Positions 55,558-64,000 of a stretch of DNA of 64,000 bases are shown here, piece by piece. The notes under the pieces were generated by a model. It ran no database searches. It worked only from the letters and a program-made list of their open reading frames with translations, and was not told the origin of the DNA. Location: the NCBI GenBank assembly GCA_964546815.1, contig CAZJLR010000004.1, positions 62,001-126,000 on the forward strand. The letters are read 5' to 3'. The position numbers and the translations under genes are program-made. This stretch comes from JAIEPM01 sp964546815. GTDB taxonomy: Bacteria; Cyanobacteriota; Vampirovibrionia; Obscuribacterales; Obscuribacteraceae. Each line of letters begins with the position of its first letter. Within the stretch, counting starts at the first letter, position 1.

Positions 55558-57234
55558 TCAAGACCCATGTTCAAGATCAACATCCACAACAATAACTGAA
55601 GTAGGATTTTCAACTTGCGTAATTTTCACCATGCTTGCATTAGTTACTTTACTGTTGTCGCCAGCAGATGGTGGCATAATCAGCGGATTTGGGTCATCCC
55701 ACGAAATCTGCATGCGGGTAGGACAAAGATCCTTAGCACCAGACTTATCGGCTGAAACAATTACAGTTTGAGAATTCATATACTTGTTTGTGTCGGGGTC
55801 TAAAGCAGAAGGTGAAAAAATCAAACTCACTTTTTCTGTGCCTGGATTATTGTCAAACTTCAACCAGGTTGCACTGGGAAGTGCGTAGTCTTTATTTGCG
55901 CTGACAGAATTGTCGCGCCCGGTGCGCGCCTCCGGAAAGAGCACGGCATGAGCACCGCTACTGCCTTGTTTCATCAAAATATAAGCATAACCGTCAGCAC
56001 TGCAAATCAAATGAATGCGAATTTCGTCACCAGAGCGAAACTTTGCTTTGTTATTGCAACAATACCTTTTTCCATCGCGCATCAACTCTATCCAATACGA
56101 AAAAGATGGTAGTCCTGGACGACTGCTCACCAATGTAGCAACCTTATTCGGCACAGTTGCATGATTATTAGAGTTTGCCGAAAAATTTGGAGCGCCAGCC
56201 AGAACTTCATCTTTACTGGGTACTTTCGGCTTGTCCGGCAATTGCACTGGCGCAGTACTCACAGTTTGATCGGGCAGCGGTGCGAGTTTCTTATTTATCC
56301 AACTCAAAACATAATTGATGTCCTGAGGACTAAATTGACCATATTCGAAAATCAAATGTCCAGATGTTTTGCTCACCGCAAATGTGGGGTCTGGTGTGGC
56401 AAGGTGATCCCAAACATTGTAGCTGCCACTGCCGATTACGAGCTTATCGTTTTCACCTTGCAAAACGAGTACAGGTGTAGTTTTCACTTGTGATGCAGTT
56501 TCATTATTCTTATTCATAAAACTCTGAAATGCCATTAGCTCTTTGGGTGAAAAATCGGTTCTTCCAGCAGGATCACTTCCCCAACGTTTTTTCAACTCGG
56601 GGTTTAATGCGCTAGCATGTTCAACCACATATTTTCCGGCATTAAAACGCGCGCCAAAACCGCCCAGAAGAGCATGAAAGCCTACCTTCATATCTTCACC
56701 CAGACCAGAGAATCGATCGCCGGAAGGTACAGAAGATATGAGCCCGGTAATGAGGTTGGGATATAGTGCAGTGGCTTTAAGTGCAATTGCACCACCCATT
56801 GATTCACCCAGCAAAAACACTGCAGAATTAGGATATTGCTTTCTAATCAATTCAAGAGTTTGCTTGATATCAAGCATAGTTTGCTCAAGATCAAGCTTGT
56901 CATCGCCATGCAAGTGAAAGTCACCAAAGCCTCTAACATCGATTGCAAAAACGGGTATTCCCTCAGAAGCCATGCGCTTTCCAAAATCATCGTAGGTGCC
57001 TTTGTGCAAGCCCAGTCCATGAATACAAAGAATCACGGCCTTTGGAGAATTTATTTTGTCGCCCCAGGCAATTGTCGGTGGTGTTTTAGCAATAAAATCA
57101 GCATCAAACGGAGCCTGTGCTGCATTTGCTTTCAAAGACATTTCGCAAACAGCGGCAAAACTCAATGCAAGAAGGATTGAGGCAAGTATGGGGTTAAAAA
57201 GTTTGGTTTTTATCAAGGTGAGCGAATTGGACAT
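55558..57234 (-). CDS. secreted alpha/beta hydrolase fused to a DUF4384-like domain
   Basis: About 558 residues from the ATG at 57234 (a GTG at 57261 is in frame). After a signal peptide (~residues 15-38) comes a serine hydrolase domain with CIHGLGLHKGTY, IDVRGFGDF, nucleophile GESMGGAI, acid in LQGENDKLV and His in TSGHLIFEYG. From ~390, YWIELMRDGKRYCCNNKAKF, DEIRIHLICSADGYAYIL and FPEARTGRDNSVSANKDY match the DUF4384 pattern often found with caspase-like proteins. It is divergent from the stand-alone DUF4384 gene. Confidence 0.85.
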   Translation of the reverse strand: MSNSLTLIKTKLFNPILASILLALSFAAVCEMSLKANAAQAPFDADFIAKTPPTIAWGDKINSPKAVILCIHGLGLHKGTYDDFGKRMASEGIPVFAIDVRGFGDFHLHGDDKLDLEQTMLDIKQTLELIRKQYPNSAVFLLGESMGGAIALKATALYPNLITGLISSVPSGDRFSGLGEDMKVGFHALLGGFGARFNAGKYVVEHASALNPELKKRWGSDPAGRTDFSPKELMAFQSFMNKNNETASQVKTTPVLVLQGENDKLVIGSGSYNVWDHLATPDPTFAVSKTSGHLIFEYGQFSPQDINYVLSWINKKLAPLPDQTVSTAPVQLPDKPKVPSKDEVLAGAPNFSANSNNHATVPNKVATLVSSRPGLPSFSYWIELMRDGKRYCCNNKAKFRSGDEIRIHLICSADGYAYILMKQGSSGAHAVLFPEARTGRDNSVSANKDYALPSATWLKFDNNPGTEKVSLIFSPSALDPDTNKYMNSQTVIVSADKSGAKDLCPTRMQISWDDPNPLIMPPSAGDNSKVTNASMVKITQVENPTSVIVVDVDLEHGS

Positions 57235-57333
57235 TGGGAAACTAATTTTTGCAGCCGACACGTAGATGATTTAATTGATTTATCATTAGCAATGATATCA
57301 GCAGTCGATATTTATCAGGCAGGGGTTTTAGTC

Positions 57334-58080
57334 TTGAAGATTAGTACGAGAATTCTGGGCGTTTTAGGCGCGTTTGTGCTTGGCTACTCTTATTGTCCTG
57401 AAGCTTGCCTGGCTGACGGCGGCGCAAAAGACCTGTTCTACAAACAGCAAGCAAGCTCATCGGCGGTGCTAAACACAGGAATTCAATACTGGATAGAACT
57501 AAAGCGGGCAGGCAAAATTTCAAACGTAAGCAATAAGTTTGCGTTCAAATCGGGTGACAATATCCGCATACATGTGAAATCTAATGTTGATGCCTTTGCT
57601 TATGTAATGTTGAAAGAAGGTAGCAGCGGTGAGCAGTCAGTGCTTTTCCCCGACCCACATTTTCACGACAACAACAAGCTGAAAGCCGGGCAGGACTACT
57701 CTCTGCCCCAAGAGGGCTATATGGCGTTCGACCAAAATCCTGGCACGGAAAAGGTCTTACTGCTCTTGTCTCGCACAGCCATTGATGCCAACAAATTCCT
57801 GGCGGATAAAACGAAAAAACACGTACTTATCGCTGCTGCACCGAGCGGAGCCAAAGATCTCATTCCTGGCTCGGTCGTTTTGGCTTACTCAAAACAAGAC
57901 AGCGCAATTGCTAACCAGTTACCCGATAAGCCCACGACAGGCGGTGACGAAAGCTCACCCCTGGTTTCTGCGGCTGCCCAAAATTCTGCAGCATCGATTG
58001 AAGATGCTACAACTACCCTGGTACAAAGAGATCCAAACCAGGTTCTTTCAATCGACCTGGCTTTGATGCATCAGCCCTGA
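57334..58080 (+). CDS. secreted DUF4384-like protein
   Basis: About 248 residues from a TTG at 57334, chosen because AGGGG lies 8 nt upstream and a clean signal peptide (KISTRILGVLGAFVLGYS) follows; an ATG at 57292 is in frame. The core repeats the pattern seen in the neighbouring fusion: YWIELKRAGKISNVSNKFAF, DNIRIHVKSNVDAFAYVML, SVLFPDPHFHDNNKLKAGQD and FDQNPGTEKVLLLLSRTAID. The C-terminal ~80 residues are low-complexity. DUF4384 modules are thought to be beta-sandwich interaction domains; the partner is plausibly one of the flanking caspase proteins. Confidence 0.8.
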   Translation: MKISTRILGVLGAFVLGYSYCPEACLADGGAKDLFYKQQASSSAVLNTGIQYWIELKRAGKISNVSNKFAFKSGDNIRIHVKSNVDAFAYVMLKEGSSGEQSVLFPDPHFHDNNKLKAGQDYSLPQEGYMAFDQNPGTEKVLLLLSRTAIDANKFLADKTKKHVLIAAAPSGAKDLIPGSVVLAYSKQDSAIANQLPDKPTTGGDESSPLVSAAAQNSAASIEDATTTLVQRDPNQVLSIDLALMHQP

Positions 58081-58227
58081 TATTTCGCAGGCTTAAAACC
58101 CGAACAGGTGCATGACAAGTGCAGGCGGGGTGTTATCAGTGCGAGCAACGGGTACTATGATCTTAATGACAAAAACACAAATGTACCGAAATTTCCAAGT
58201 AGCTTTAGTTGAGAAAGGAAAGCGAAG

Positions 58228-60711
58228 TTGAGAAGCAAAACAATGCGCCGAAAACTTTTCAGTGTTTGCTTATTATCAATCACTTTAGCAATCGGGCTGG
58301 CGCCGAGCTTCGGAGCCCAATCTGGTTCTAAAGTTGTGCCTCGAGTGCAAAGCTCGGCACCTATTGGTGACAAATGGGCTGTCGTAATTGGAGTTAGCAA
58401 ATTCGCCGACCCTCAAGTGCCACCCTTAAAATACTCTGCTAAAGATGCAAAAGACTTCTACGACTATCTGGTAGATCCTGCTCTTGGAAAATTTCAAAAG
58501 GACCATGTGAAGTTGCTTCTAAATGAGGACGCCAGCAAGGTCAACATAATGGACATGCTGGGCGACTCATTTTTGCCTCATGCTGCCAACCCTAACGATC
58601 TTGTCGTGATTTATCTTTCTACGCATGGTTCTCCGGCAGGAGCGGACATTCGTGGTGTCAATTACGTGGTTGCTTATGATACTCAAGTGCGCAAGTTATT
58701 TGCCACAGGGCTTGAAATGAGGCAACTGCTCAGAATAATTAAAGAGCGCGTGCACACAAACAGAATTCTGCTCGTACTAGACACTTGTTACAGCGGTGGC
58801 GCTGGTAGCGATAGTGGCAAGGGTATGGTGAGAACAAATGTTGATTCGTCCACATTGGCTCAAGGTATTGGAAGCCTGGTAATCACATCGAGCTCGCCCG
58901 ACCAGCGTTCATGGGAATCGGACGATCTGAAAAATAGTTATTTCACAAAATATCTGATAGACAGCTTGAAACAATCCAACAACGGCTCTGTCGATCAAGC
59001 ATTCAACTCAATGAAGCAAAAAGTGCAGCAGTCTGTGCTTAAAGACAAAGGAGAAGTGCAAACTCCGATAATGTCCGGCAGCTTTTTGGGTCCGGCACTT
59101 GTCCTGGGCATCACACCAAGCGAAACTCATATTGCACCAGTGACAGTTCCGCTCAGCAATGACACCAGCAGTGGTGGCGGCAAAACAGCTACCGCAACAG
59201 ACCTCAGCACTTATGGCGAAAAAATGCGCACAGCAAGGCAGCTCATTGAAGCAAACAAACTCTGGGATGCTTCACACGAATTGGATGCGGCACTCAAAGC
59301 AAATCCTGATTCGGTAGAAGCAAGATTGGTTTCAGCAGATGTTTTGGATGCGCAAGGACGATACAACGAAGCATACGAAGCTGCAAAAAAAGCAGTTATG
59401 AACGACGACGAGTCATCGCAAAGTCACGAAAAGCTAGCCCGTGCATATATGCACATGAATAACATTGACGAAGCAATGAGGCAAGCACAGAAAACAGTCA
59501 CACTCGACCCAGAAAATTCAATGGGCTATTACTTGATGGGCTACATCAACGAAAAATATTTGAATCGCGCGGACCAGGCAGAGCAGCTCTACAAAAAAGC
59601 ACTTGAACTAAACAGCCTCAACGGCAAGGCATACATGGGTCTTGCAAGCCTTTACACCAAGCAGGGCAAGGACGATCTTGCCGAAGGTTTTGTACGCAAA
59701 GCACTTGAATCGGACAGCGACGATCCAGACGCCCACCTTGCACTGGCTCGCATTATGTCTAAACGCGCGGATTCAGGCAAAGCTGCAGATGAAGTTAAGA
59801 AAGCAATCTTAGCCGACCCTAACAATCCTGTTTTACATGCAGATATGGCAACGTTTATGGCAACCGATAAAAACAGAGCCACTGATGCCGAAAACGAGTT
59901 TCATAAAGCGCTAGAGCTAGGTCCAAATGTTGGGTATTGTCATTTTGCTTTTGCCAAATACTTACTCGACAGCCGCAATCGGCAGGAAGAAGCAGAGAAA
60001 GAATATAGACAGGCAATTAAACTTGACCCAAAATTAGACGAAGCTAGAGTCAGGCTGGCCGACTACTTAATCTCGAGCAAAAAAGTTTACGACGAAGCTT
60101 ATGATCAATATAAGCAAGCACTCGCGATCAACCCGAAAAACGCACAGGCTCTCTTGGGTATGGCAAGAATAGATGCAGACCTCTACCATGACTACGGCGC
60201 AGCTGAATCAGATCTCAAAAAAGCTCTGGTTCTCAATCCTAATCTTGCGGTGGCATACAATTCACTGGGACTGATTTACCAGAAAAATCTCGGCCGATAT
60301 GTTGAGGGCAGACAGGCATTTGAAAAGGCGGTCCAAATAGACCCAAAATACGCTGATGCACACTTTAACCTGGCAATGCTTCTATTAGAGCGGCCCAAAG
60401 AAAATGCACCAGCATTGATTCTCGACGAATTGACCAAAGCAGCAAATGCAGACCCAACGGTGGCTGTTTACCACACAAAAATCGGATACGTACAACAAAC
60501 ATTTTTCAAAAAATACAAAGAAGCGCAAGATGAATACAACAAAGCCATATCTATAGATCTGGCTGCATCAGAAGCACATTTTCGCCTCGGATTATTGTTA
60601 ATCGAAAAATTCGGCGAACGCAAAGCCGGCGAACGTGAATTGCGTACTGCTCATGAACAGCAGCCAGACAACCCAGACATCAAAACAGCTTTTGAGCGTT
60701 ACTCACACTGA
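58228..60711 (+). CDS. secreted caspase-like (C14) protease with long TPR array
   Basis: An 827-residue protein starting at TTG with GGAAAG upstream. A signal peptide (~1-30) precedes a caspase domain (~48-290) with an intact dyad: H133 in YLSTHGSPAG and C187 in LVLDTCYSGGAG. A Gly/Ser linker (~300-330) leads to about fourteen TPR repeats (~335-820), for example AEQLYKKALELNSLNGKAY and AEKEYRQAIKLDPKLDEA. It is the active counterpart of the pseudocaspase at 53765. Caspase-like proteases of bacteria cut after Arg or Lys; the TPR array probably selects substrates or assembles a complex outside the cytoplasm. Confidence 0.9.
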   Translation: MRSKTMRRKLFSVCLLSITLAIGLAPSFGAQSGSKVVPRVQSSAPIGDKWAVVIGVSKFADPQVPPLKYSAKDAKDFYDYLVDPALGKFQKDHVKLLLNEDASKVNIMDMLGDSFLPHAANPNDLVVIYLSTHGSPAGADIRGVNYVVAYDTQVRKLFATGLEMRQLLRIIKERVHTNRILLVLDTCYSGGAGSDSGKGMVRTNVDSSTLAQGIGSLVITSSSPDQRSWESDDLKNSYFTKYLIDSLKQSNNGSVDQAFNSMKQKVQQSVLKDKGEVQTPIMSGSFLGPALVLGITPSETHIAPVTVPLSNDTSSGGGKTATATDLSTYGEKMRTARQLIEANKLWDASHELDAALKANPDSVEARLVSADVLDAQGRYNEAYEAAKKAVMNDDESSQSHEKLARAYMHMNNIDEAMRQAQKTVTLDPENSMGYYLMGYINEKYLNRADQAEQLYKKALELNSLNGKAYMGLASLYTKQGKDDLAEGFVRKALESDSDDPDAHLALARIMSKRADSGKAADEVKKAILADPNNPVLHADMATFMATDKNRATDAENEFHKALELGPNVGYCHFAFAKYLLDSRNRQEEAEKEYRQAIKLDPKLDEARVRLADYLISSKKVYDEAYDQYKQALAINPKNAQALLGMARIDADLYHDYGAAESDLKKALVLNPNLAVAYNSLGLIYQKNLGRYVEGRQAFEKAVQIDPKYADAHFNLAMLLLERPKENAPALILDELTKAANADPTVAVYHTKIGYVQQTFFKKYKEAQDEYNKAISIDLAASEAHFRLGLLLIEKFGERKAGERELRTAHEQQPDNPDIKTAFERYSH

Positions 60712-60847
60712 ATTTGCAGCACTTAAGCAAAATGCTTCCAGCAAACTGAATAGAGGAAAGATCAATGTATGAACTGTTAGAAAAGAGCCACAATAGCAAC
60801 TTTACGTGAGAAAGTCGTGCTATGAATAGGTTGTATGAGGTAAATGT

Positions 60848-62143
60848 ATGTACGACAGGGTATTGATTCTATCTGCATCTTCCGGAGCCGGTCATATCAG
60901 GGCAGGACAAGCTATAGAAAAAGCTTTTGCCATGAAAGATTCCGGACGAGAAGTCAGACACGTAGACGCCCTTCAGTACACCAGCCCTGTTGTTCGCAGC
61001 ATTTACTCCAAGGGCTATATCGATATGGTTAACCGCGCTCCAACAGTGCTGGGAATCCTATACGAAGCAGCGGACAAACCATGGAAGGATGAAGGGCAGC
61101 GCAGCGCATTCGATCGACTCAACACGCGCCCATTAATTAAGATGCTGCAAGATTACAAACCAGACCTTGTAATTTGCACGCACTTCTTGCCTGCCGGAAT
61201 AATTTCGTGGCTAATTTGCAAGAAAAAGATTAGCGCAAGACACGCCATCGTGGTTACCGATCTAGATATGCATGCCATGTGGCTTTGCAGGCACTACGAT
61301 GATTATTTTGTGGCCATCGACGAAACTCGTGAGCATCTCGAAACCCTTGGTGTCCCCCGCGACCGCGTCACTGTTTCAGGCATTCCAATTGACCCTGTTT
61401 TCGCCCAAAATAAAAGCAAATATGAAATGCGGGCAAAATATGGTTTGAAAGCAAACTTGCCCACTATTTTAATGTCCGCCGGCGGCTTTGGTGTTGGACC
61501 CGTCGAAGAAATGCTCGATTCACTCAAACGTATGAAACATCCGGCACAAGTGCTTGCCCTCTGTGGTCGAAATGTGGAATTAAAATATCGACTTGAGCAA
61601 TTAGCCGACACTTGCTGTGACGATAGTAATGTAATAATCAAGCCCGTTGGATTCACAGACTCAATTGACGAGTACATGGCTGCATCTGATTTGCTGCTAG
61701 GAAAACCCGGCGGATTAACCACTTCTGAAGCCATTGCAAAAGAGCTCGCACTGGTGATTGTAAATCCAATTCCAGGACAAGAAGAGCGCAACTCAGATCA
61801 TCTGCTTGAAGAAGGCATTGCAATTCGCTGCAACAACCTGCCGACACTTCCTTATAAGATCGACAAACTACTCGATGATCCAAAACGACTGGCGTCTATG
61901 CATGCCAACGCGAAAGCAATGTCTCACCCGAGCGCAGCCGAAGAAATTGTAGACAAACTAGTTGGAACTCCGACAGTGGCATTCATAAATGCCAGCGGCA
62001 AGCATCAGTGCAGCTCACCATTAGTTAGACTGGCCATCGCAAGCAAACGGCGAACCGCTGCGGTTAAACGCGGCACCGGCATGGCTCGAACACGCATGGT
62101 GCGGAAGTTATTTAGCAAAGGCACGCCAGAAACAGAAAACTAA
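60848..62143 (+). CDS. diacylglycerol/UDP-sugar glycosyltransferase (MGDG synthase-like, GT28)
   Basis: A 431-residue GT-B glycosyltransferase. The N-terminal segment ILSASSGAGHIRAGQAIEKA and CTHFLPAGIISWL match the monogalactosyldiacylglycerol synthase/YpfP family. VVTDLDMHAMW and the C-terminal nucleotide-sugar motif LLLGKPGGLTTSEAIAKELA are clear. It would transfer a hexose from a UDP-sugar to diacylglycerol at the inner membrane, making glycolipids. GAGGTAA lies before the ATG. The last ~70 residues are basic and may bind acidic lipids. Confidence 0.9.
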   Translation: MYDRVLILSASSGAGHIRAGQAIEKAFAMKDSGREVRHVDALQYTSPVVRSIYSKGYIDMVNRAPTVLGILYEAADKPWKDEGQRSAFDRLNTRPLIKMLQDYKPDLVICTHFLPAGIISWLICKKKISARHAIVVTDLDMHAMWLCRHYDDYFVAIDETREHLETLGVPRDRVTVSGIPIDPVFAQNKSKYEMRAKYGLKANLPTILMSAGGFGVGPVEEMLDSLKRMKHPAQVLALCGRNVELKYRLEQLADTCCDDSNVIIKPVGFTDSIDEYMAASDLLLGKPGGLTTSEAIAKELALVIVNPIPGQEERNSDHLLEEGIAIRCNNLPTLPYKIDKLLDDPKRLASMHANAKAMSHPSAAEEIVDKLVGTPTVAFINASGKHQCSSPLVRLAIASKRRTAAVKRGTGMARTRMVRKLFSKGTPETEN

Positions 62144-62286
62144 GTTCTTCGAATCAATTACATATATAGATGCTCGTAAAATCCTTTTAGGCTATAGGGA
62201 ACACGTTGGAGCGGGCTGTCGTCATCCGACCTGTGATGTTACTGCTTTGCAGTTTTGGTCGGTTCATTCTATTGAGGGCAGCGAAT

Positions 62287-63534
62287 ATGCGTGGTTCAAA
62301 TGTAAGCCTGGTGAAACGTTCCAAACAGGCTGCGATTATACTTGCCTGCTTGCAAATGGGCGTCGGTATTCCTTGCTATGCGCTTGGCGGAGTCGTTCAT
62401 ATCGGCGGACAAAGCGTGATTACAGTGCCTACAACCGGCGCAGCATCAAGCACAGAGCGAGCCAAACAAATTCAAAATAACATAGACAACTCACTGGTTG
62501 CCGCGACAAACAGAACTCCATCGACAGTCAAAATCACTTATGTAAAAGGACAGCCAGTCATTACCCTTGGTGGCTACTACGTTGCAGCTGTTGACCCGGC
62601 CACAGCCAAAGCCGAAAAAACAACACCTGCCATACTTGCTCAAAAATGGGTTAACCAATTAAAGGCAGCACTTGCAAATAAATCAAATGTCAACGCATAC
62701 CTTGCACAATTAACTGGCGCACCAACTGTGTCAAAGCCTGCCTCGATTCCAAGCCAGGTGGCATCAAAACCAAAAGCATCGCCGGCAGCAAAGTCGAGTC
62801 CACAAAACTATTCAGCTCCAAGAAGCCAATCAACAGCGTCTGCGTCTTCTGGAGACTCAAATAATTCTGGGTCCTACAGTGACAGCGGCTCTACCTACAA
62901 CAAAGGCACCTTTCAGCGCGCTAGAGTCGCATATGTTCCTGCGGGTATGACCATGTCGATGAAACTTTCGACTGCGCTGAGCAGCCAGGTCTCAAAACCA
63001 GGCGATGTCGTAATGGCATCTCTCACAGAGCCAGTTGTTTTGGGCGACGCCACTATTCCAGCCAACACTGTTATAAGCGGTCACGTAACTAAGTCAAGTA
63101 ACGGAGCCTACTTGAGTAAGTCGGGCAGACTTGGTGTCAAATTCACAAGCATGCGAACACCAGACGGAGTAGATACGCCAATAAATGCGCATATCGTCGG
63201 AACACTTGGAAAATTCCACGAAGTATCTGATGGCAGCGATGAATTCCGCGGTGAAACAGGCGAAACTAAAATCAAGAAAGCACTTGTCGGTGCCGCAGTC
63301 GGAGCAGGCTCCGGCCTTTTGCTTGGCACCGCAATTGGTGCTATAGCCGGCGGCGGACGTGGTGCAGGAAGAGGGGCGGTGTCTACGATGGCAATTGGAG
63401 CCGGTGTCGGCGCGCTTGCTGGCGGATTGCTTCTAAAAGGCAGAAATGTCAGCGTCGGCTCAAACGAAACAGTAAAATTGCAACTTGACGCACCTGCGAC
63501 ATTCGCACTCAGCAGCTATAGCGGTCAATTTTAG
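62287..63534 (+). CDS. envelope protein with barrel-like domain and glycine-zipper segment
   Basis: About 415 residues from the ATG at 62287, chosen because GAGGG lies 9 nt upstream and a hydrophobic export segment (AAIILACLQMGVGIPCYALG) follows; the frame opens at 62206. A Ser/Pro/Ala-rich linker occupies ~170-240. The next region reads SMKLSTALSSQVSKPGDVVM, EPVVLGDATIPANTVISGHV and GRLGVKFTSMRTPDGV, a beta pattern shared with many envelope proteins of unknown function. Two glycine-zipper helices follow (GAAVGAGSGLLLGTAIGAIA; GAGVGALAGGLLLKG). Function unknown. Confidence 0.72.
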   Translation: MRGSNVSLVKRSKQAAIILACLQMGVGIPCYALGGVVHIGGQSVITVPTTGAASSTERAKQIQNNIDNSLVAATNRTPSTVKITYVKGQPVITLGGYYVAAVDPATAKAEKTTPAILAQKWVNQLKAALANKSNVNAYLAQLTGAPTVSKPASIPSQVASKPKASPAAKSSPQNYSAPRSQSTASASSGDSNNSGSYSDSGSTYNKGTFQRARVAYVPAGMTMSMKLSTALSSQVSKPGDVVMASLTEPVVLGDATIPANTVISGHVTKSSNGAYLSKSGRLGVKFTSMRTPDGVDTPINAHIVGTLGKFHEVSDGSDEFRGETGETKIKKALVGAAVGAGSGLLLGTAIGAIAGGGRGAGRGAVSTMAIGAGVGALAGGLLLKGRNVSVGSNETVKLQLDAPATFALSSYSGQF

Positions 63535-63624
63535 TTTGAGAAAATAGTCGACTTAAGTGCGGAACCTTTTTGTGCAATAAATGTCCTATTCAATAAAAGG
63601 AAGCCTAAGGAAGGAGCTAGCACC

Positions 63625-64000
63625 ATGCATGGCATTTACCGAGATTACATTGGAGAACGCGGCTCACTCGGCTTGATCGCACTTCGATTGGTGGCAGGCA
63701 TCGGACTGATGCTGCACGGATGGCCGAAAATTCAAAATGCGTTTTCATGGATGGGGCCGCACGCAACTGTACCGGGCATATTTCAAGCACTATCTGCAGT
63801 GGCAGAATTTGGCGGAGGTCTTGCCCTCATCCTCGGGCTTCTCACTACAATTGCCAGCTTCGGAATCATCTGCAACATGGCCACCGCGTTATTCATGGTG
63901 CATCTACCGAAAGGAGATCCATTCATCGCAGCGCCAGGACAGCATGGCGGCTCATACGAATCTGCGCTGAGCTACCTGGCCATCGCCTTCCTTTTCATGA
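63625..64000 (+). CDS. DoxX family membrane protein (3' end beyond window)
   Basis: The first 125 codons of a DoxX-type integral membrane protein; the frame is open at the right edge. The segments GLIALRLVAGIGLMLHGWPKI, AVAEFGGGLALILGLLTTIA and CNMATALFMVHLPKG are characteristic, with about four helices expected. AAGGAG lies 8 nt before the ATG. DoxX proteins are linked to thiol/redox stress and quinone chemistry in some bacteria; the role here is unknown. Confidence 0.88.
   Translation, partial: MHGIYRDYIGERGSLGLIALRLVAGIGLMLHGWPKIQNAFSWMGPHATVPGIFQALSAVAEFGGGLALILGLLTTIASFGIICNMATALFMVHLPKGDPFIAAPGQHGGSYESALSYLAIAFLFM

Noticed and set aside
61303..61791. 162-codon minus-strand frame within the glycosyltransferase gene
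   Set aside because: Antisense shadow of a conserved enzyme; Ser-rich and without motifs.
1..64000. Mobile elements, prophage or CRISPR array
   Set aside because: No transposase, integrase, phage structural gene, or regularly spaced direct repeats were seen on either strand.

Overview
The window looks like part of the chromosome of a non-photosynthetic relative of cyanobacteria (Melainabacteria/Vampirovibrionia, probably Obscuribacterales-like). This is an inference from gene content: a cyanobacterial-type primary sigma factor, many Ser/Thr kinases, abundant TPR proteins, caspase-like proteases, and an exosortase with a fused EpsI-like tail beside a single multi-spanning PEP-CTERM target. 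Many secreted proteins carry classical Sec signal peptides and an RND pump is present, so a two-membrane envelope is likely. No rRNA, tRNA, insertion sequence, phage gene or CRISPR array was seen.

Layout. 1-10.8 kb: the 5' end of phosphoglucomutase, secreted PEBP and hypothetical proteins, an RND pump operon divergent from a double-domain MarR regulator, then secreted TPR and M23 proteins. 11-17.5 kb: a Nudix-like protein and three membrane Ser/Thr kinases, two of them a translationally coupled pair. 17.6-24 kb (minus strand): exosortase and its VIT/VWA PEP-CTERM partner, a DMT transporter and an alpha/beta hydrolase. 24-27.8 kb: a TPR-alpha/beta hydrolase and a clostripain-type protease. 27.8-30.3 kb: a likely structured non-coding RNA with its own promoter and terminator, the primary sigma factor, and a diverged RelA/SpoT-like protein. 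30.5-36 kb (minus strand): a small hypothetical gene and a four-gene operon PP2C phosphatase-kinase-nicotinamidase-vWA, which resembles the phosphorylation triads known from Ter systems.

36.3-46 kb: a histidine operon (hisG, hisH, hisF, a hisA-hisI-hisE fusion, an aminotransferase and hisD) running into an APH-fold kinase, a HAD phosphatase and a methyltransferase. hisB and a histidinol-phosphatase are not recognised here. 46-53.8 kb: amidohydrolase, trypsin-like protease, glutathione peroxidase, FecR-like protein, Ntn acylase, class II aldolase and NlpC/P60 protein. 53.8-60.7 kb: a caspase neighbourhood with one intact caspase-TPR protein, one caspase-TPR protein lacking both catalytic residues, and two DUF4384-like proteins, one fused to an alpha/beta hydrolase. 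60.8-64 kb: a diacylglycerol glycosyltransferase-like enzyme, a glycine-zipper envelope protein and a truncated DoxX gene.

The observations most worth follow-up are the caspase/pseudocaspase/DUF4384 cluster, the nicotinamidase-containing phosphorylation triad, the exosortase-single target pair, the HisA-HisIE fusion, the single-chain MarR dimer and the non-coding RNA upstream of the sigma factor.
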